From contig JAENWA010000114.1 in NCBI GenBank assembly GCA_016650295.1, positions 1 to 64,000 of the forward strand: DNA of 64,000 bases, written 5' to 3'. Positions within the stretch are counted from its first letter, which is position 1. Every line of letters begins with the position of its first letter. The translations under genes were made by a program, and so were the position numbers. Source of the stretch: Desulfuromonadales bacterium. GTDB taxonomy: Bacteria; Desulfobacterota; Desulfuromonadia; Geobacterales; Pseudopelobacteraceae. The notes below the pieces were generated by a model. It worked only from the letters and a program-made list of their open reading frames with translations, was not told where the DNA came from and ran no database searches. This document shows, piece by piece, positions 47,416 to 55,050 of the stretch.

Positions 47416-49830
47416 ATGATCCTACAGGAACGGCCACTACTGCTTCCTTTTCTGGCGCTGGCCGTTGGTCTGACGGTAGCGGATCAGACCGGTTTCCGGA
47501 TGCCGTTGTATGGTGTGGCGGCCTTTCTGGCCTGTCTCATTCTGTCCTGTCTGACCCGCCGACGGACCCTGTTCGTTGTCTGTGTTGCGCTGTTCTTTTT
47601 TGCCCTGGGGCTGTGTGCACTTTCCCCCTGGAAGACTCCTCAGTATCCATCCGCTTCTATCCGAACCATGGCCGGGCCTCAGTCACTCACGCTTGAGGGA
47701 GTGGTGCGGTCGCGACCAGTCGCTTCTCCTGATGGAACAAGCCTGCTGGTCAGAACGGAGCAGCTCTTTCGAGGCGGGAGCCGCGAAGCGGTCTCTGGCG
47801 ACCTGATGCTGTATGTGCCCGAGGGAGAGGTCTCCCTGGACCAGGGAGACAGGATCCGCTTCACAACGCGGGTTACGGTGCCGCGACGTCTCGGGCTGCC
47901 GGGTGAATTCGATTATCCCCGCTATCTGGCGTTTCAGGGTGTTGCAGCCATTGGACGGGTGGCCTCTCCGGAAGACGTCGTACTGATTCGGGGGGCGGCG
48001 CAAGATTCACTGCAGCGTCGTGTTGATCTGGTTGCCCGGCGCCTGGGTGACTTCATCCGCGCCTCCGTGCCGGATGAAGAGGTGTCTTCGGTTCTGACGG
48101 CGCTGCTGATCGGCGATCAGAAACGGATACCAGCTGATCTGGCGGCAGCCTATACCCGGGCCGGCGTCAACCACATCCTCTCCATCTCCGGTTTCCACGT
48201 CGGCATCATCAGTTATTTCATTGTCATGGCCGCACTGCTCCTGGCGACCCGCTCAGAATATCTTGCGTTGCGCTTCAACCTGCGACGGGCGGTCCTGCTG
48301 CTCTCCCTGCCGGCCATGCTGTACTACCTTGTGCTGACCGGTTCCGCACCGGCCACTGCCCGTTCGGTCATCATGCTGGCGGCCTTTGTCCTGGCCCTGT
48401 ACGCCGAGCGGGAGACCGATCCGGTCAATGCCCTGCTGGTGGCAGCTTTTCTTCTGGTAGCGGTCAACCCGCCCAGCCTTTTCGACATCTCGTTTCAATT
48501 GTCCTTCCTGGCGTTGTGGGGGATTTGCGTTATCGTTCCGCCATTCATGGAACGTTTTGTCCGTACCGAGCGCAGGTGGCTACGGACGCTGCTCCAGTTT
48601 GTCGCCGCCTCATGCGCCGCCTCGCTGGCCACGGCCGTGCCGGTGCTTTTTGTCTTTAACCAGGCATCGTTGAACGGTGTTGTTTCAAATTTCCTGATTG
48701 TGCCCATTCTGGGATACGGCGCAGTTCTGGCCGGGTTCTGTGCGCTGCCGTTCGTGTATCTTTTTCCCCCGCTTGCCACGCTGCTGCTGTTGATAGCCGC
48801 CAAAATGGTGCTGGTCTCCAACTGGCTGATTGAACTGTTTGCAGGACTGCCGGTTCTAAGTTTCCACGGTATAACCAGGCTCGACATGCTGCTGTTTCTG
48901 GCGGTCATGTGCGCGGCAACCTTCCTGCGCGGTCGGAAGATGAAAACCTGCTTGTGTCTGCTCCTGCCGGCCGCAGCCGTCGTGGCGCATCTTTTTGCCC
49001 CGTCCGGCGCGGACGGACGTCTGCACATCACCATGCTCAGTGTGGGGCAGGCCGAATCCCTGCTGCTCAGGCTCCCTGACGGAGCAGTCGTGCTGGTGGA
49101 TGGCGGCGGCTATCTGCATGATACCGGTCGAGACTTCGGTGAACGCACTCTGGCGCCGGCCCTCTTCAAGCTTGGTGTGCGTCGCATTGACCATATGATT
49201 CTGACTCACTGCCATCCGGATCACATTGGTGGCTTTCCGTTTGTGGCAGGCACATTCCCTGTCGGCAGCTTCTGGGAGGCAACGCCGGGCGGAATCGGTG
49301 ATCAGTACGATCAGCTGCGTGCGGCTCTGGACAGAAACAGGGTGCCGATCCGACAGCTGGCGGCCGGGGATGGGATCACGCTTTCGGGCGGGGTCAGTCT
49401 ACGGGTGTTGTCGCCCCGTACACTACAAAAACGACCGGGAATGCAGGCCAATGATATGGATCTGAATGAAGATTCGCTGGTATTCCGGCTGAGCTATGGC
49501 TCTTTCAGCATGCTCTTCACCGCCGATTCCGGTTTTCCGGCTGAGGAGCGCATGCTGGCGGATGGCCGTGATCTGAGGTCAACGGTTTTGAAGGTCGGCC
49601 ATCATGGCAGCCGCTACTCCACATCAGAAGCCTTTCTGAAGCGGGTTGCTCCAAAGCTGGCTATGATTTCAGCCGGCCGGGGCAACCGGTTCGGGCTGCC
49701 GTCACCTGATACTCTTGATTCACTTGAGAGGCGTGGAATACCCGTTTGGCGGACGGATTATGACGGCACTGTCGAACTGGTTAGTGACGGTCTGATATGG
49801 AGCGTCTCCAGCATCTGTTCAGCTGATTGA
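47416..49830 (+). CDS. comEC: ComEC/Rec2-family DNA internalisation protein
   Basis: A polytopic membrane protein of 804 residues needed for DNA uptake across the inner membrane. Several transmembrane helices at about 10-70 are followed by an OB-like DUF4131 region (SLTLEGVVRSRPVASPDGTS), the Competence domain (LTALLIGDQKRIPADLAAAY; HILSISGFHVGIISYFIV) and a C-terminal metallo-beta-lactamase domain (ILTHCHPDHIGGFPFV; VLKVGHHGSRYSTSEAFL), which probably degrades one strand. The start is placed at ATG 47416 rather than the TTG two codons earlier. The protein is complete. Confidence 0.93.
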   Translation: MILQERPLLLPFLALAVGLTVADQTGFRMPLYGVAAFLACLILSCLTRRRTLFVVCVALFFFALGLCALSPWKTPQYPSASIRTMAGPQSLTLEGVVRSRPVASPDGTSLLVRTEQLFRGGSREAVSGDLMLYVPEGEVSLDQGDRIRFTTRVTVPRRLGLPGEFDYPRYLAFQGVAAIGRVASPEDVVLIRGAAQDSLQRRVDLVARRLGDFIRASVPDEEVSSVLTALLIGDQKRIPADLAAAYTRAGVNHILSISGFHVGIISYFIVMAALLLATRSEYLALRFNLRRAVLLLSLPAMLYYLVLTGSAPATARSVIMLAAFVLALYAERETDPVNALLVAAFLLVAVNPPSLFDISFQLSFLALWGICVIVPPFMERFVRTERRWLRTLLQFVAASCAASLATAVPVLFVFNQASLNGVVSNFLIVPILGYGAVLAGFCALPFVYLFPPLATLLLLIAAKMVLVSNWLIELFAGLPVLSFHGITRLDMLLFLAVMCAATFLRGRKMKTCLCLLLPAAAVVAHLFAPSGADGRLHITMLSVGQAESLLLRLPDGAVVLVDGGGYLHDTGRDFGERTLAPALFKLGVRRIDHMILTHCHPDHIGGFPFVAGTFPVGSFWEATPGGIGDQYDQLRAALDRNRVPIRQLAAGDGITLSGGVSLRVLSPRTLQKRPGMQANDMDLNEDSLVFRLSYGSFSMLFTADSGFPAEERMLADGRDLRSTVLKVGHHGSRYSTSEAFLKRVAPKLAMISAGRGNRFGLPSPDTLDSLERRGIPVWRTDYDGTVELVSDGLIWSVSSICSAD

Positions 49831-49920
49831 AAAAGCGGCCCAAAGATCGTTTGACACGGCCTGTGTAAACGCGGTAAAAAGGTTTGTTAGCACCTATTTC
49901 AGAGCAAGAATGGCACATAA

Positions 49921-51300
49921 ATGGACAGGATTCTGATAGTAGAAGACGATCGCTTCTTCCGTGAAATGTACGTCAACCTGCTCCAGGCCGAGGGGTATCT
50001 TGCCGACACCGCTTCCTGCGGTTCCGAGGCCTTCGACCTGCTGTCCAGAAATCGTTACGGCCTGGTCATTACCGATCTGGTCATGCCCGATGTCAGCGGA
50101 ATGGAAATACTTGCACAGGTCAGGGAATGCTACCCAGGTGTTGACGTTATAATGGTTACCGGCAACGCCAACCTTGAATCCGCCATCTTTGCTCTCAAAC
50201 ATGGTGCCCGTGACTACCTGACCAAGCCGGTCAATCATGACGAGTTCCTGCATTCTGTAGCTCAATGTATGCAGCAGCGCCGTTTGCTGGATGAAAACGA
50301 TGAACTCAAGAACCTGCTCAACTTGTTTCAGTCCAGCCAGGCGATAGCCGGATGCCTTGAGATGGATCGAGTGTACCACCTGATGGTGGAGGCGGTTGCA
50401 CGGGAGGCGGGTGTATCTCGCGCCCTGGGGCTGTTTCAGGGGGATGAGGGCCTTGAGATAAAGGAAGCCAAAGGAATTTCGGCAAGCGCGGCGCAGCAGT
50501 ACGGTGATAACGTGCTGGGCCTGATTAACACGAGTCAGCCCCCCAACCGTCTGATAGTAAAGATTCAGTTGAGCAATGTGTTGCCGGAAGTTGGGGCAGT
50601 CGCCGCGGACATTACCGAGGCCTATCTCATCTTTATGCGTAACAATGAGGATTTGCTGGGGGTTATTGCTGTTTTCAACGAACCGGAACTGAGCCTGCCC
50701 GATATTCATCCCAAAAAAAAGAATATCCGGTTTTTGCTGGAACAGTCGTTACGCGCCTTTCAGAATGCCGAGAACTACACCAATGCAAAGGACATGCTGT
50801 TCATTGATGACCTGAGCGGCCTCTTCAATTACCGCTATCTGGAGGTTGCCCTTGACCGGGAACTGAAGCGGGTAGAGCGTTATGCCTCACATCTGGCTGT
50901 CCTGTTCCTTGATCTGGATGCTTTCAAGCAGATTAATGACAGCCACGGCCATCTGGTCGGCAGCCGGGTACTTCGGGAGATGGCTGACCTGCTGAAAAAG
51001 TATACCCGTGAGGTGGATGTGGTTATCCGCTACGGCGGCGACGAATATACCATTATCCTTGTGGAGACAAGTGCGGAAACCGCCGCGATTGTTGCAGAAC
51101 GTATTCGTTCCCAGGTTGAATCACACGCTTTTCTGGCATCGGAAGGTTATGCTATCAATCTGACCTGCAGTATCGGCTACGCCTGTTGCCCGGAAGATTC
51201 AATGTCAAAACAGCTGTTGCTGGATATGGCGGATCAGGCCATGTACGGCGGCAAGGCCGAAGGAAAGAATTGTGTCGTCCGCTATACAAAACCCTCCTGA
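49921..51300 (+). CDS. gacA: Response regulator with Hypr-type GGDEF domain (GacA-like cyclic-dinucleotide synthase)
   Basis: A 459-residue protein: REC domain (1-120) with phosphoacceptor Asp52 (VITDLVMP), a GAF-like middle (about 135-280), and GGDEF domain (about 290-455) with RYGGDEY at 370-376. A product-inhibition I-site, RxxD, is at 363-366. Canonical diguanylate cyclases have Asp in the GHxxGD motif; here it reads GHLVGS, so Ser348. Exactly this Asp-to-Ser change (Ser347) marks the hybrid promiscuous (Hypr) enzyme GacA/GSU1658 of Geobacter sulfurreducens, which makes 3',3'-cGAMP. The gene immediately precedes hisS. I infer a cGAMP (and c-di-GMP) synthase activated by phosphorylation. 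Confidence 0.87.
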   Translation: MDRILIVEDDRFFREMYVNLLQAEGYLADTASCGSEAFDLLSRNRYGLVITDLVMPDVSGMEILAQVRECYPGVDVIMVTGNANLESAIFALKHGARDYLTKPVNHDEFLHSVAQCMQQRRLLDENDELKNLLNLFQSSQAIAGCLEMDRVYHLMVEAVAREAGVSRALGLFQGDEGLEIKEAKGISASAAQQYGDNVLGLINTSQPPNRLIVKIQLSNVLPEVGAVAADITEAYLIFMRNNEDLLGVIAVFNEPELSLPDIHPKKKNIRFLLEQSLRAFQNAENYTNAKDMLFIDDLSGLFNYRYLEVALDRELKRVERYASHLAVLFLDLDAFKQINDSHGHLVGSRVLREMADLLKKYTREVDVVIRYGGDEYTIILVETSAETAAIVAERIRSQVESHAFLASEGYAINLTCSIGYACCPEDSMSKQLLLDMADQAMYGGKAEGKNCVVRYTKPS

Positions 51301-51453
51301 TCATACCTCGGGTCATCAAAGGCAATGAACCTAAAGGGGCTGCCATCTGGTTTTATGGATTGAAAGCGGCTTGGACCTCCGGCGTGTTAGAAACCTTGCA
51401 GATCTTGCAAATGTTACCTTGAAGTCCACCTGAAATTACAACGATGAGGATTT

Positions 51454-52698
51454 ATGGCTATTACTGCAATTAAAGGTTTTAACGACATCCTTCCTGCTGA
51501 ATCCGGCAGGTGGCAGCATATCGAACAGGCCGCCCGGCGCGTATTCGAGTTGAATGGATTTTCCGAGATCCGTGTGCCGATCATGGAGAAGACGGATCTG
51601 TTTTGCCGCTCCATCGGCGATGCGACCGATATCGTCGAGAAGGAAATGTACTCGTTTGTCGATAAGGGTGAGAACAGTGTTACCTTGCGTCCCGAGGGAA
51701 CGGCAGGGGTCATGCGGGCCTTCATCGAGCACAAACTGTATGCCCAGGACCCGGTGGCAAAATTGTACTATCTGGGCCCCATGTTCCGTTATGAGCGCCC
51801 CCAGAAAGGACGCTACCGCCAGTTTCACCAGATCGGAGCCGAGATCACCGGCGTACATGATCCGTTGGCCGACGCCCAGGTGCTGAATATGCTGGTGCAG
51901 TTTTTTCGCGAAATCGGCCTGGACGAGCCGCAACTGCAGGTAAATTCCCTGGGGTGTCCCGAGTGTCGTCCCGCCTATCGTGCCGCCTTGATCGAATTTC
52001 TCGAAAAGCGCGTAGATGCGCTCTGTGAGGATTGTCGCCGCCGCCTGTCCACCAACCCCTTGCGCGCCCTGGATTGCAAGGTTCCCGGCTGTATCGAAGC
52101 GACCGCCGGTGCTCCGTCGGTACTGGACAGTCTCTGCACAGGCTGTGACGAGCACTTCAGCGGCGTGAAGCGCTATCTGGAACTGACCGGCACCTCGTAC
52201 AGCATCAACCCCCGCATGGTGCGCGGGCTGGATTACTATACCCGTACCACCTTTGAGATGGTTACGACGCTGCTGGGCTCCCAGTCGGCCGTGGCAGCCG
52301 GAGGCCGCTACGACGGGCTGATCTCGCAGCTGGGCGGTCCGGCCATCCCCGGTATCGGCTTTGCCATGGGGGTGGAGAGGGTGGCGCTCCTCCTGGGCGA
52401 GAAGGCGTTCACCCGTCCGCCGGACCTGTTCATGGCAACGCTTGGCTCAGGCGAGCGGGCTTTTGCCTTCAATCTGATGCATAAGCTGTTGCAGAAGGGC
52501 ATTCGGGTCGAGATGGATTATGAGGGAAAGAGCCTGAAAAGCCAGATGCGCCGCGCCGACAAACTGGGCGCACGCTACTGTGCCGTCATCGGGGAGAGCG
52601 AAGTGGCTTCGGGCCGGGCGGTCTTCAAGCGCATGGCGGATGGCGGGCAGGTTGAGGCGGCGATGGAGGTGTCGGAGGTACTAGAAATTTTAAGTTGA
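51454..52698 (+). CDS. hisS: Histidyl-tRNA synthetase
   Basis: Class II synthetase of 414 residues. [20 protein letters not shown] at the start, [31 protein letters not shown] (motif 2), [20 protein letters not shown] and [13 protein letters not shown] (motif 3) are visible, and a C-terminal anticodon-binding domain closes the chain ([20 protein letters not shown]). GATGAGGAT precedes the ATG. Downstream, the base composition changes abruptly into the AT-rich pilin region. Confidence 0.96.
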   Translation: MAITAIKGFNDILPAESGRWQHIEQAARRVFELNGFSEIRVPIMEKTDLFCRSIGDATDIVEKEMYSFVDKGENSVTLRPEGTAGVMRAFIEHKLYAQDPVAKLYYLGPMFRYERPQKGRYRQFHQIGAEITGVHDPLADAQVLNMLVQFFREIGLDEPQLQVNSLGCPECRPAYRAALIEFLEKRVDALCEDCRRRLSTNPLRALDCKVPGCIEATAGAPSVLDSLCTGCDEHFSGVKRYLELTGTSYSINPRMVRGLDYYTRTTFEMVTTLLGSQSAVAAGGRYDGLISQLGGPAIPGIGFAMGVERVALLLGEKAFTRPPDLFMATLGSGERAFAFNLMHKLLQKGIRVEMDYEGKSLKSQMRRADKLGARYCAVIGESEVASGRAVFKRMADGGQVEAAMEVSEVLEILS

Positions 52699-52748
52699 TC
52701 AATAAGAGGCGGAGTTATGGTCATGGATACTGTTTAAATCCACGTTAT

Positions 52749-52764
52749 TGGCGCTATCATTGCA
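52749..52764 (+). promoter_or_regulatory. Sigma-54 promoter of the first pilin gene
   Basis: TGGCGC-N5-TTGCA matches the -24/-12 consensus with the GG and GC exactly 12 bases apart. The start should be near 52775, leaving a short leader that contains TGAGGAGA before the ATG. Confidence 0.8.
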
Positions 52765-52790
52765 TGATGGTTTTACTGAGGAGATTGATT

Positions 52791-53003
52791 ATGAATAATC
52801 CTTTTCGAAGTAAAGCTGGATTTACCCTAATTGAATTATTAATTGTTGTAGCTATAATTGGTATATTGGCGGCAATTGCCATTCCAATGTTTCAAGATTA
52901 TATTAAAAGAGGTTTTAACTCTGCCGCAATATCTGATTCACGCAATTTTAGAGCACAAATGGAATCAGCTTTTATTGATCGACAATCATATCCGCTCTTT
53001 TAA
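52791..53003 (+). CDS. Short type IVa pilin, PilA-N paralogue 1
   Basis: A 70-residue prepilin. Leader [10 protein letters not shown] is cut before Phe, giving a mature 60-residue pilin beginning [20 protein letters not shown]. This is the Geobacter-type helix-only pilin without a globular C-terminal domain. Mature aromatic residues lie at 1, 24, 27, 32, 43, 51, 57 and 60. The sequence is close to the second pilin (53196-53408), but codons here are much more AT-rich. The start has TGAGGAGA about nine bases upstream, and it has its own sigma-54 promoter. No PilA-C-like gene directly follows it. Confidence 0.9.
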   Translation: MNNPFRSKAGFTLIELLIVVAIIGILAAIAIPMFQDYIKRGFNSAAISDSRNFRAQMESAFIDRQSYPLF

Positions 53004-53112
53004 TGTATTGTGACAATTATTGGCAGTTTATGTGACCAAATGTGGATGTATGTCAAAGCCAAAAGAATGGAATAACTCGTATAACACTACATAATTTAAC
53101 AAACAATAAATT

Positions 53113-53129
53113 TGGCTTATAATTTGCTT
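53113..53129 (+). promoter_or_regulatory. Sigma-54 promoter of the second pilin gene
   Basis: TTGGC...TTTGCTT with GG at 53114-53115 and GC at 53126-53127, 12 bases apart. The -24/-12 spacing is canonical. pilA of Geobacter sulfurreducens is known to be sigma-54/PilR dependent. The start should be near 53139. Confidence 0.75.
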
Positions 53130-53155
53130 CACAATTATCATAATTGATTATCATA

Positions 53156-53170
53156 GCTCACTCAGTGAGC
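53156..53170 (+). promoter_or_regulatory. Small hairpin in the pilA leader
   Basis: GCTCAC-TCA-GTGAGC forms a six-base-pair hairpin ending 25 bases before the pilin start codon. It may affect stability or translation of the pilin mRNA; no role is proven. Confidence 0.5.
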
Positions 53171-53195
53171 ATAAAACAAAGAAAGGAGAAAACAC

Positions 53196-53408
53196 ATGCT
53201 TAACAAAATCAGAAACAGAAAAGGTTTTACCCTCATCGAGCTTTTGATCGTTGTTGCGATCATCGGCATCCTGGCCGCTGTTGCCATTCCACAATTTTCT
53301 GCCTATCGCATCAGAGGTTTCAACTCGGCAGCCACAAGCGACTCGAGAAACTTCAGGACCCAGATGGAGGCTCAGTTTTCCGACACGCAAGCTTATCCGG
53401 TTCTGTAA
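53196..53408 (+). CDS. pilA: Short type IVa pilin PilA-N (Geobacter-type)
   Basis: A 70-residue prepilin with leader MLNKIRNRKG cut before Phe and mature beginning [20 protein letters not shown]. It resembles Geobacter sulfurreducens PilA-N (GSU1496) closely, including PQFSAYR and the end SDTQAYP. Mature aromatics are at 1, 24, 27, 32, 43, 51 and 57; position 32 is Phe where G. sulfurreducens has Tyr. AAAGGAGAAAAC gives strong initiation. A PilA-C-like gene starts 33 bases after the stop, the same arrangement as GSU1496-GSU1497. Whether this pilin forms conductive filaments or serves secretion is debated for the family. Confidence 0.94.
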   Translation: MLNKIRNRKGFTLIELLIVVAIIGILAAVAIPQFSAYRIRGFNSAATSDSRNFRTQMEAQFSDTQAYPVL

Positions 53409-53441
53409 TCAAAATATCATAAATTGAAAGGAGTGATCATT

Positions 53442-53765
53442 ATGAATAAAAATCTTTTTAAAATCTGTTTTGTTGCAGCATTGCTCATCTCTGCAGGTTC
53501 GGCGTACGCTTCTGGCACATCTATCGACACTACAACTATTATTGGGGGGGGTACTTTTTCACCCTCCAACAAAGTTCTTATTGGAGTTGCATCAATTGCA
53601 ACTGAATATTCAGCACAAGCCAAGCACAATGCTGGCGATCGCATCATCGGGTTTAACAATAAAGATCCCAAGATGTACTGGTCGGTTGGCGTTGTCGGTT
53701 CCACTCTTGTCACACCTTCTGATACAGCAGCTGACCACACGGCGAGCGGTTGGACGTCCCTTTAG
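53442..53765 (+). CDS. pilA-C: PilA-C-like secreted pilin partner
   Basis: A 107-residue protein with a standard signal peptide (MNKNLFKICFVAALLISAGS, then AYA) and a mature part rich in Gly, Ser and Thr: TIIGGGTFSPSNKVLIGVAS, EYSAQAKHNAGDRIIGFNNK, PKMYWSVGVVGSTLV. This fits PilA-C of Geobacter, which pairs with the short PilA-N to supply the globular part missing from it. AAAGGAGTGATC before the ATG at 53442 is near-perfect; a TTG six codons earlier overlaps it. A terminator follows, ending the pilin operon. Confidence 0.85.
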   Translation: MNKNLFKICFVAALLISAGSAYASGTSIDTTTIIGGGTFSPSNKVLIGVASIATEYSAQAKHNAGDRIIGFNNKDPKMYWSVGVVGSTLVTPSDTAADHTASGWTSL

Positions 53766-53791
53766 TCACACAGATTTTTTTGTTTGTCTTT

Positions 53792-53819
53792 AAGCCTGAC
53801 TTTGTCAGGCTTTTTTTTT
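53792..53819 (+). terminator. Strong intrinsic terminator after the pilin operon
   Basis: AAGCCTGAC and GTCAGGCTT pair around TTT and run into nine T residues. On the other strand it could also act as a weaker terminator for the convergent glycosyltransferase gene. Confidence 0.92.
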
Positions 53820-53830
53820 GAAATGTCCTC

Positions 53831-54961
53831 TTAGAGGAGTATTTTTTCCAATTTATCGACAGCATGCTGCCACCTGTGATACTTGTTGATGAAATCTGGA
53901 CCAATCACTGCAGAACGTGCTCTGAAATCTGAATCTTCAATGGATTCCTGCATCAGTTGTGTCAAGTGCTCTCCATCGGGAAGAAATGGAAATTGATCTG
54001 CTGAATAAATCCTTCGACTGCAAATGTATTTTGTGAATGTGGGGAGGGTAAATTCATCGGTCGGCCCACCCTGTGTACAGATAACCGGAATGCCGCACGC
54101 TGCAGCCTCCAGCACCGGAAGATTAAAACCTTCTGCCATATATGGGCTTACATAAATATCTGCCGCCTGATAAAGACTCGCCATTTCATTAAAAGAGAGG
54201 CTTCCACCCAGATAGGAAATACGCCCTTCCATGCTCTGCTTCTCTTCTGGGCTAAGTGACTCTTTATACATTTTGAGAAATTCAAGAGAAGAATAAACTG
54301 CATCAAGGCCCTTCAGGCACAATCGTACATTCTGGTTATCACGCGCAATCACGGCAAATGATTTCAAGAGCGTCAGCATTCCCTTGTTTGGCGCCATGCA
54401 TCCGCAATTGTAAAAAACAAAGTCGTTGTCCCACCCCAGTTCGATGCGGCGCACTCTTCGCTTCTCCGGATCAAGAGGATTGAAGATAGATGGATCTATT
54501 CCAAGTGGTATCACTACAACCCGGGCACTGTCCGCTCCGTTTTCAATCAATCTTTCCCGAGACCAGGCGGAAGGCGTAACGATGATAGCCCTGCTTCTGT
54601 TATGGGCATCGCGAAGGTTATTGTTCCCGGCTATATGGTTATCAGGAAAGGCATTGAATTCGGCCGTCACAAAGACAAAGAGACGATTCACGTACGTTGA
54701 CTCAAACCTGTGTGGAAAGTCTATCCGGTATATGATGTCTGCTTTGTTGGGATCCGGCATTGGGGGGATGGATCGCAGCGACTTTTCAATATCCGGGGCA
54801 AACAAACCTGGTTTGGGAGTCAAATTCCAATCACATATTGATGCATCGTTGTGATATAATTCAAAAGTGTTTCTTTTCAGAAGTTCAATACATTGCCACA
54901 TATTGACGCAGGAGTAAGAGTGTGGAACAAAACGTAGTCCTTCTATTAAAAGCTTGAGCAT
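53831..54961 (-). CDS. GT4-family glycosyltransferase
   Basis: A 376-residue retaining glycosyltransferase of the GT4 (group 1) family with GT-B fold. The N-terminal domain begins MLKLLIEGLRFVPHSYSCVN. The C-terminal domain has VVVIPLGIDPSIFNP, FYNCGCMAPNKGMLTLLKSF and the donor-binding AEGFNLPVLEAAACGIPVIC with the E-x7-E pattern. I chose the ATG at 54961, with GGA eight bases upstream, rather than 18 codons earlier, because family members begin here. The donor sugar is unknown. It is convergent with the pilin operon and divergent from the giant OGT-like gene, suggesting a shared glycosylation task. Confidence 0.85.
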   Translation of the reverse strand: MLKLLIEGLRFVPHSYSCVNMWQCIELLKRNTFELYHNDASICDWNLTPKPGLFAPDIEKSLRSIPPMPDPNKADIIYRIDFPHRFESTYVNRLFVFVTAEFNAFPDNHIAGNNNLRDAHNRSRAIIVTPSAWSRERLIENGADSARVVVIPLGIDPSIFNPLDPEKRRVRRIELGWDNDFVFYNCGCMAPNKGMLTLLKSFAVIARDNQNVRLCLKGLDAVYSSLEFLKMYKESLSPEEKQSMEGRISYLGGSLSFNEMASLYQAADIYVSPYMAEGFNLPVLEAAACGIPVICTQGGPTDEFTLPTFTKYICSRRIYSADQFPFLPDGEHLTQLMQESIEDSDFRARSAVIGPDFINKYHRWQHAVDKLEKILL

Positions 54962-55050
54962 GATATACATCCTATGGCGTGAGAAGCGATTATCAACAAG
55001 TGAAATGAATATCATACAACTAATTATTTCTTCAATAAAGAACCCGACTT

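Noticed and set aside
49852-49882. TTGACA...TAAAAA before the GGDEF gene as a promoter
   Set aside because: The -10 match is poor, and the 18-base spacing with TAAAAA is not convincing.
54426-54854. Open frame antisense to the GT4 glycosyltransferase
   Set aside because: The GT4 donor-binding motif and proper start are on the minus strand; this frame has neither motif nor ribosome-binding site.
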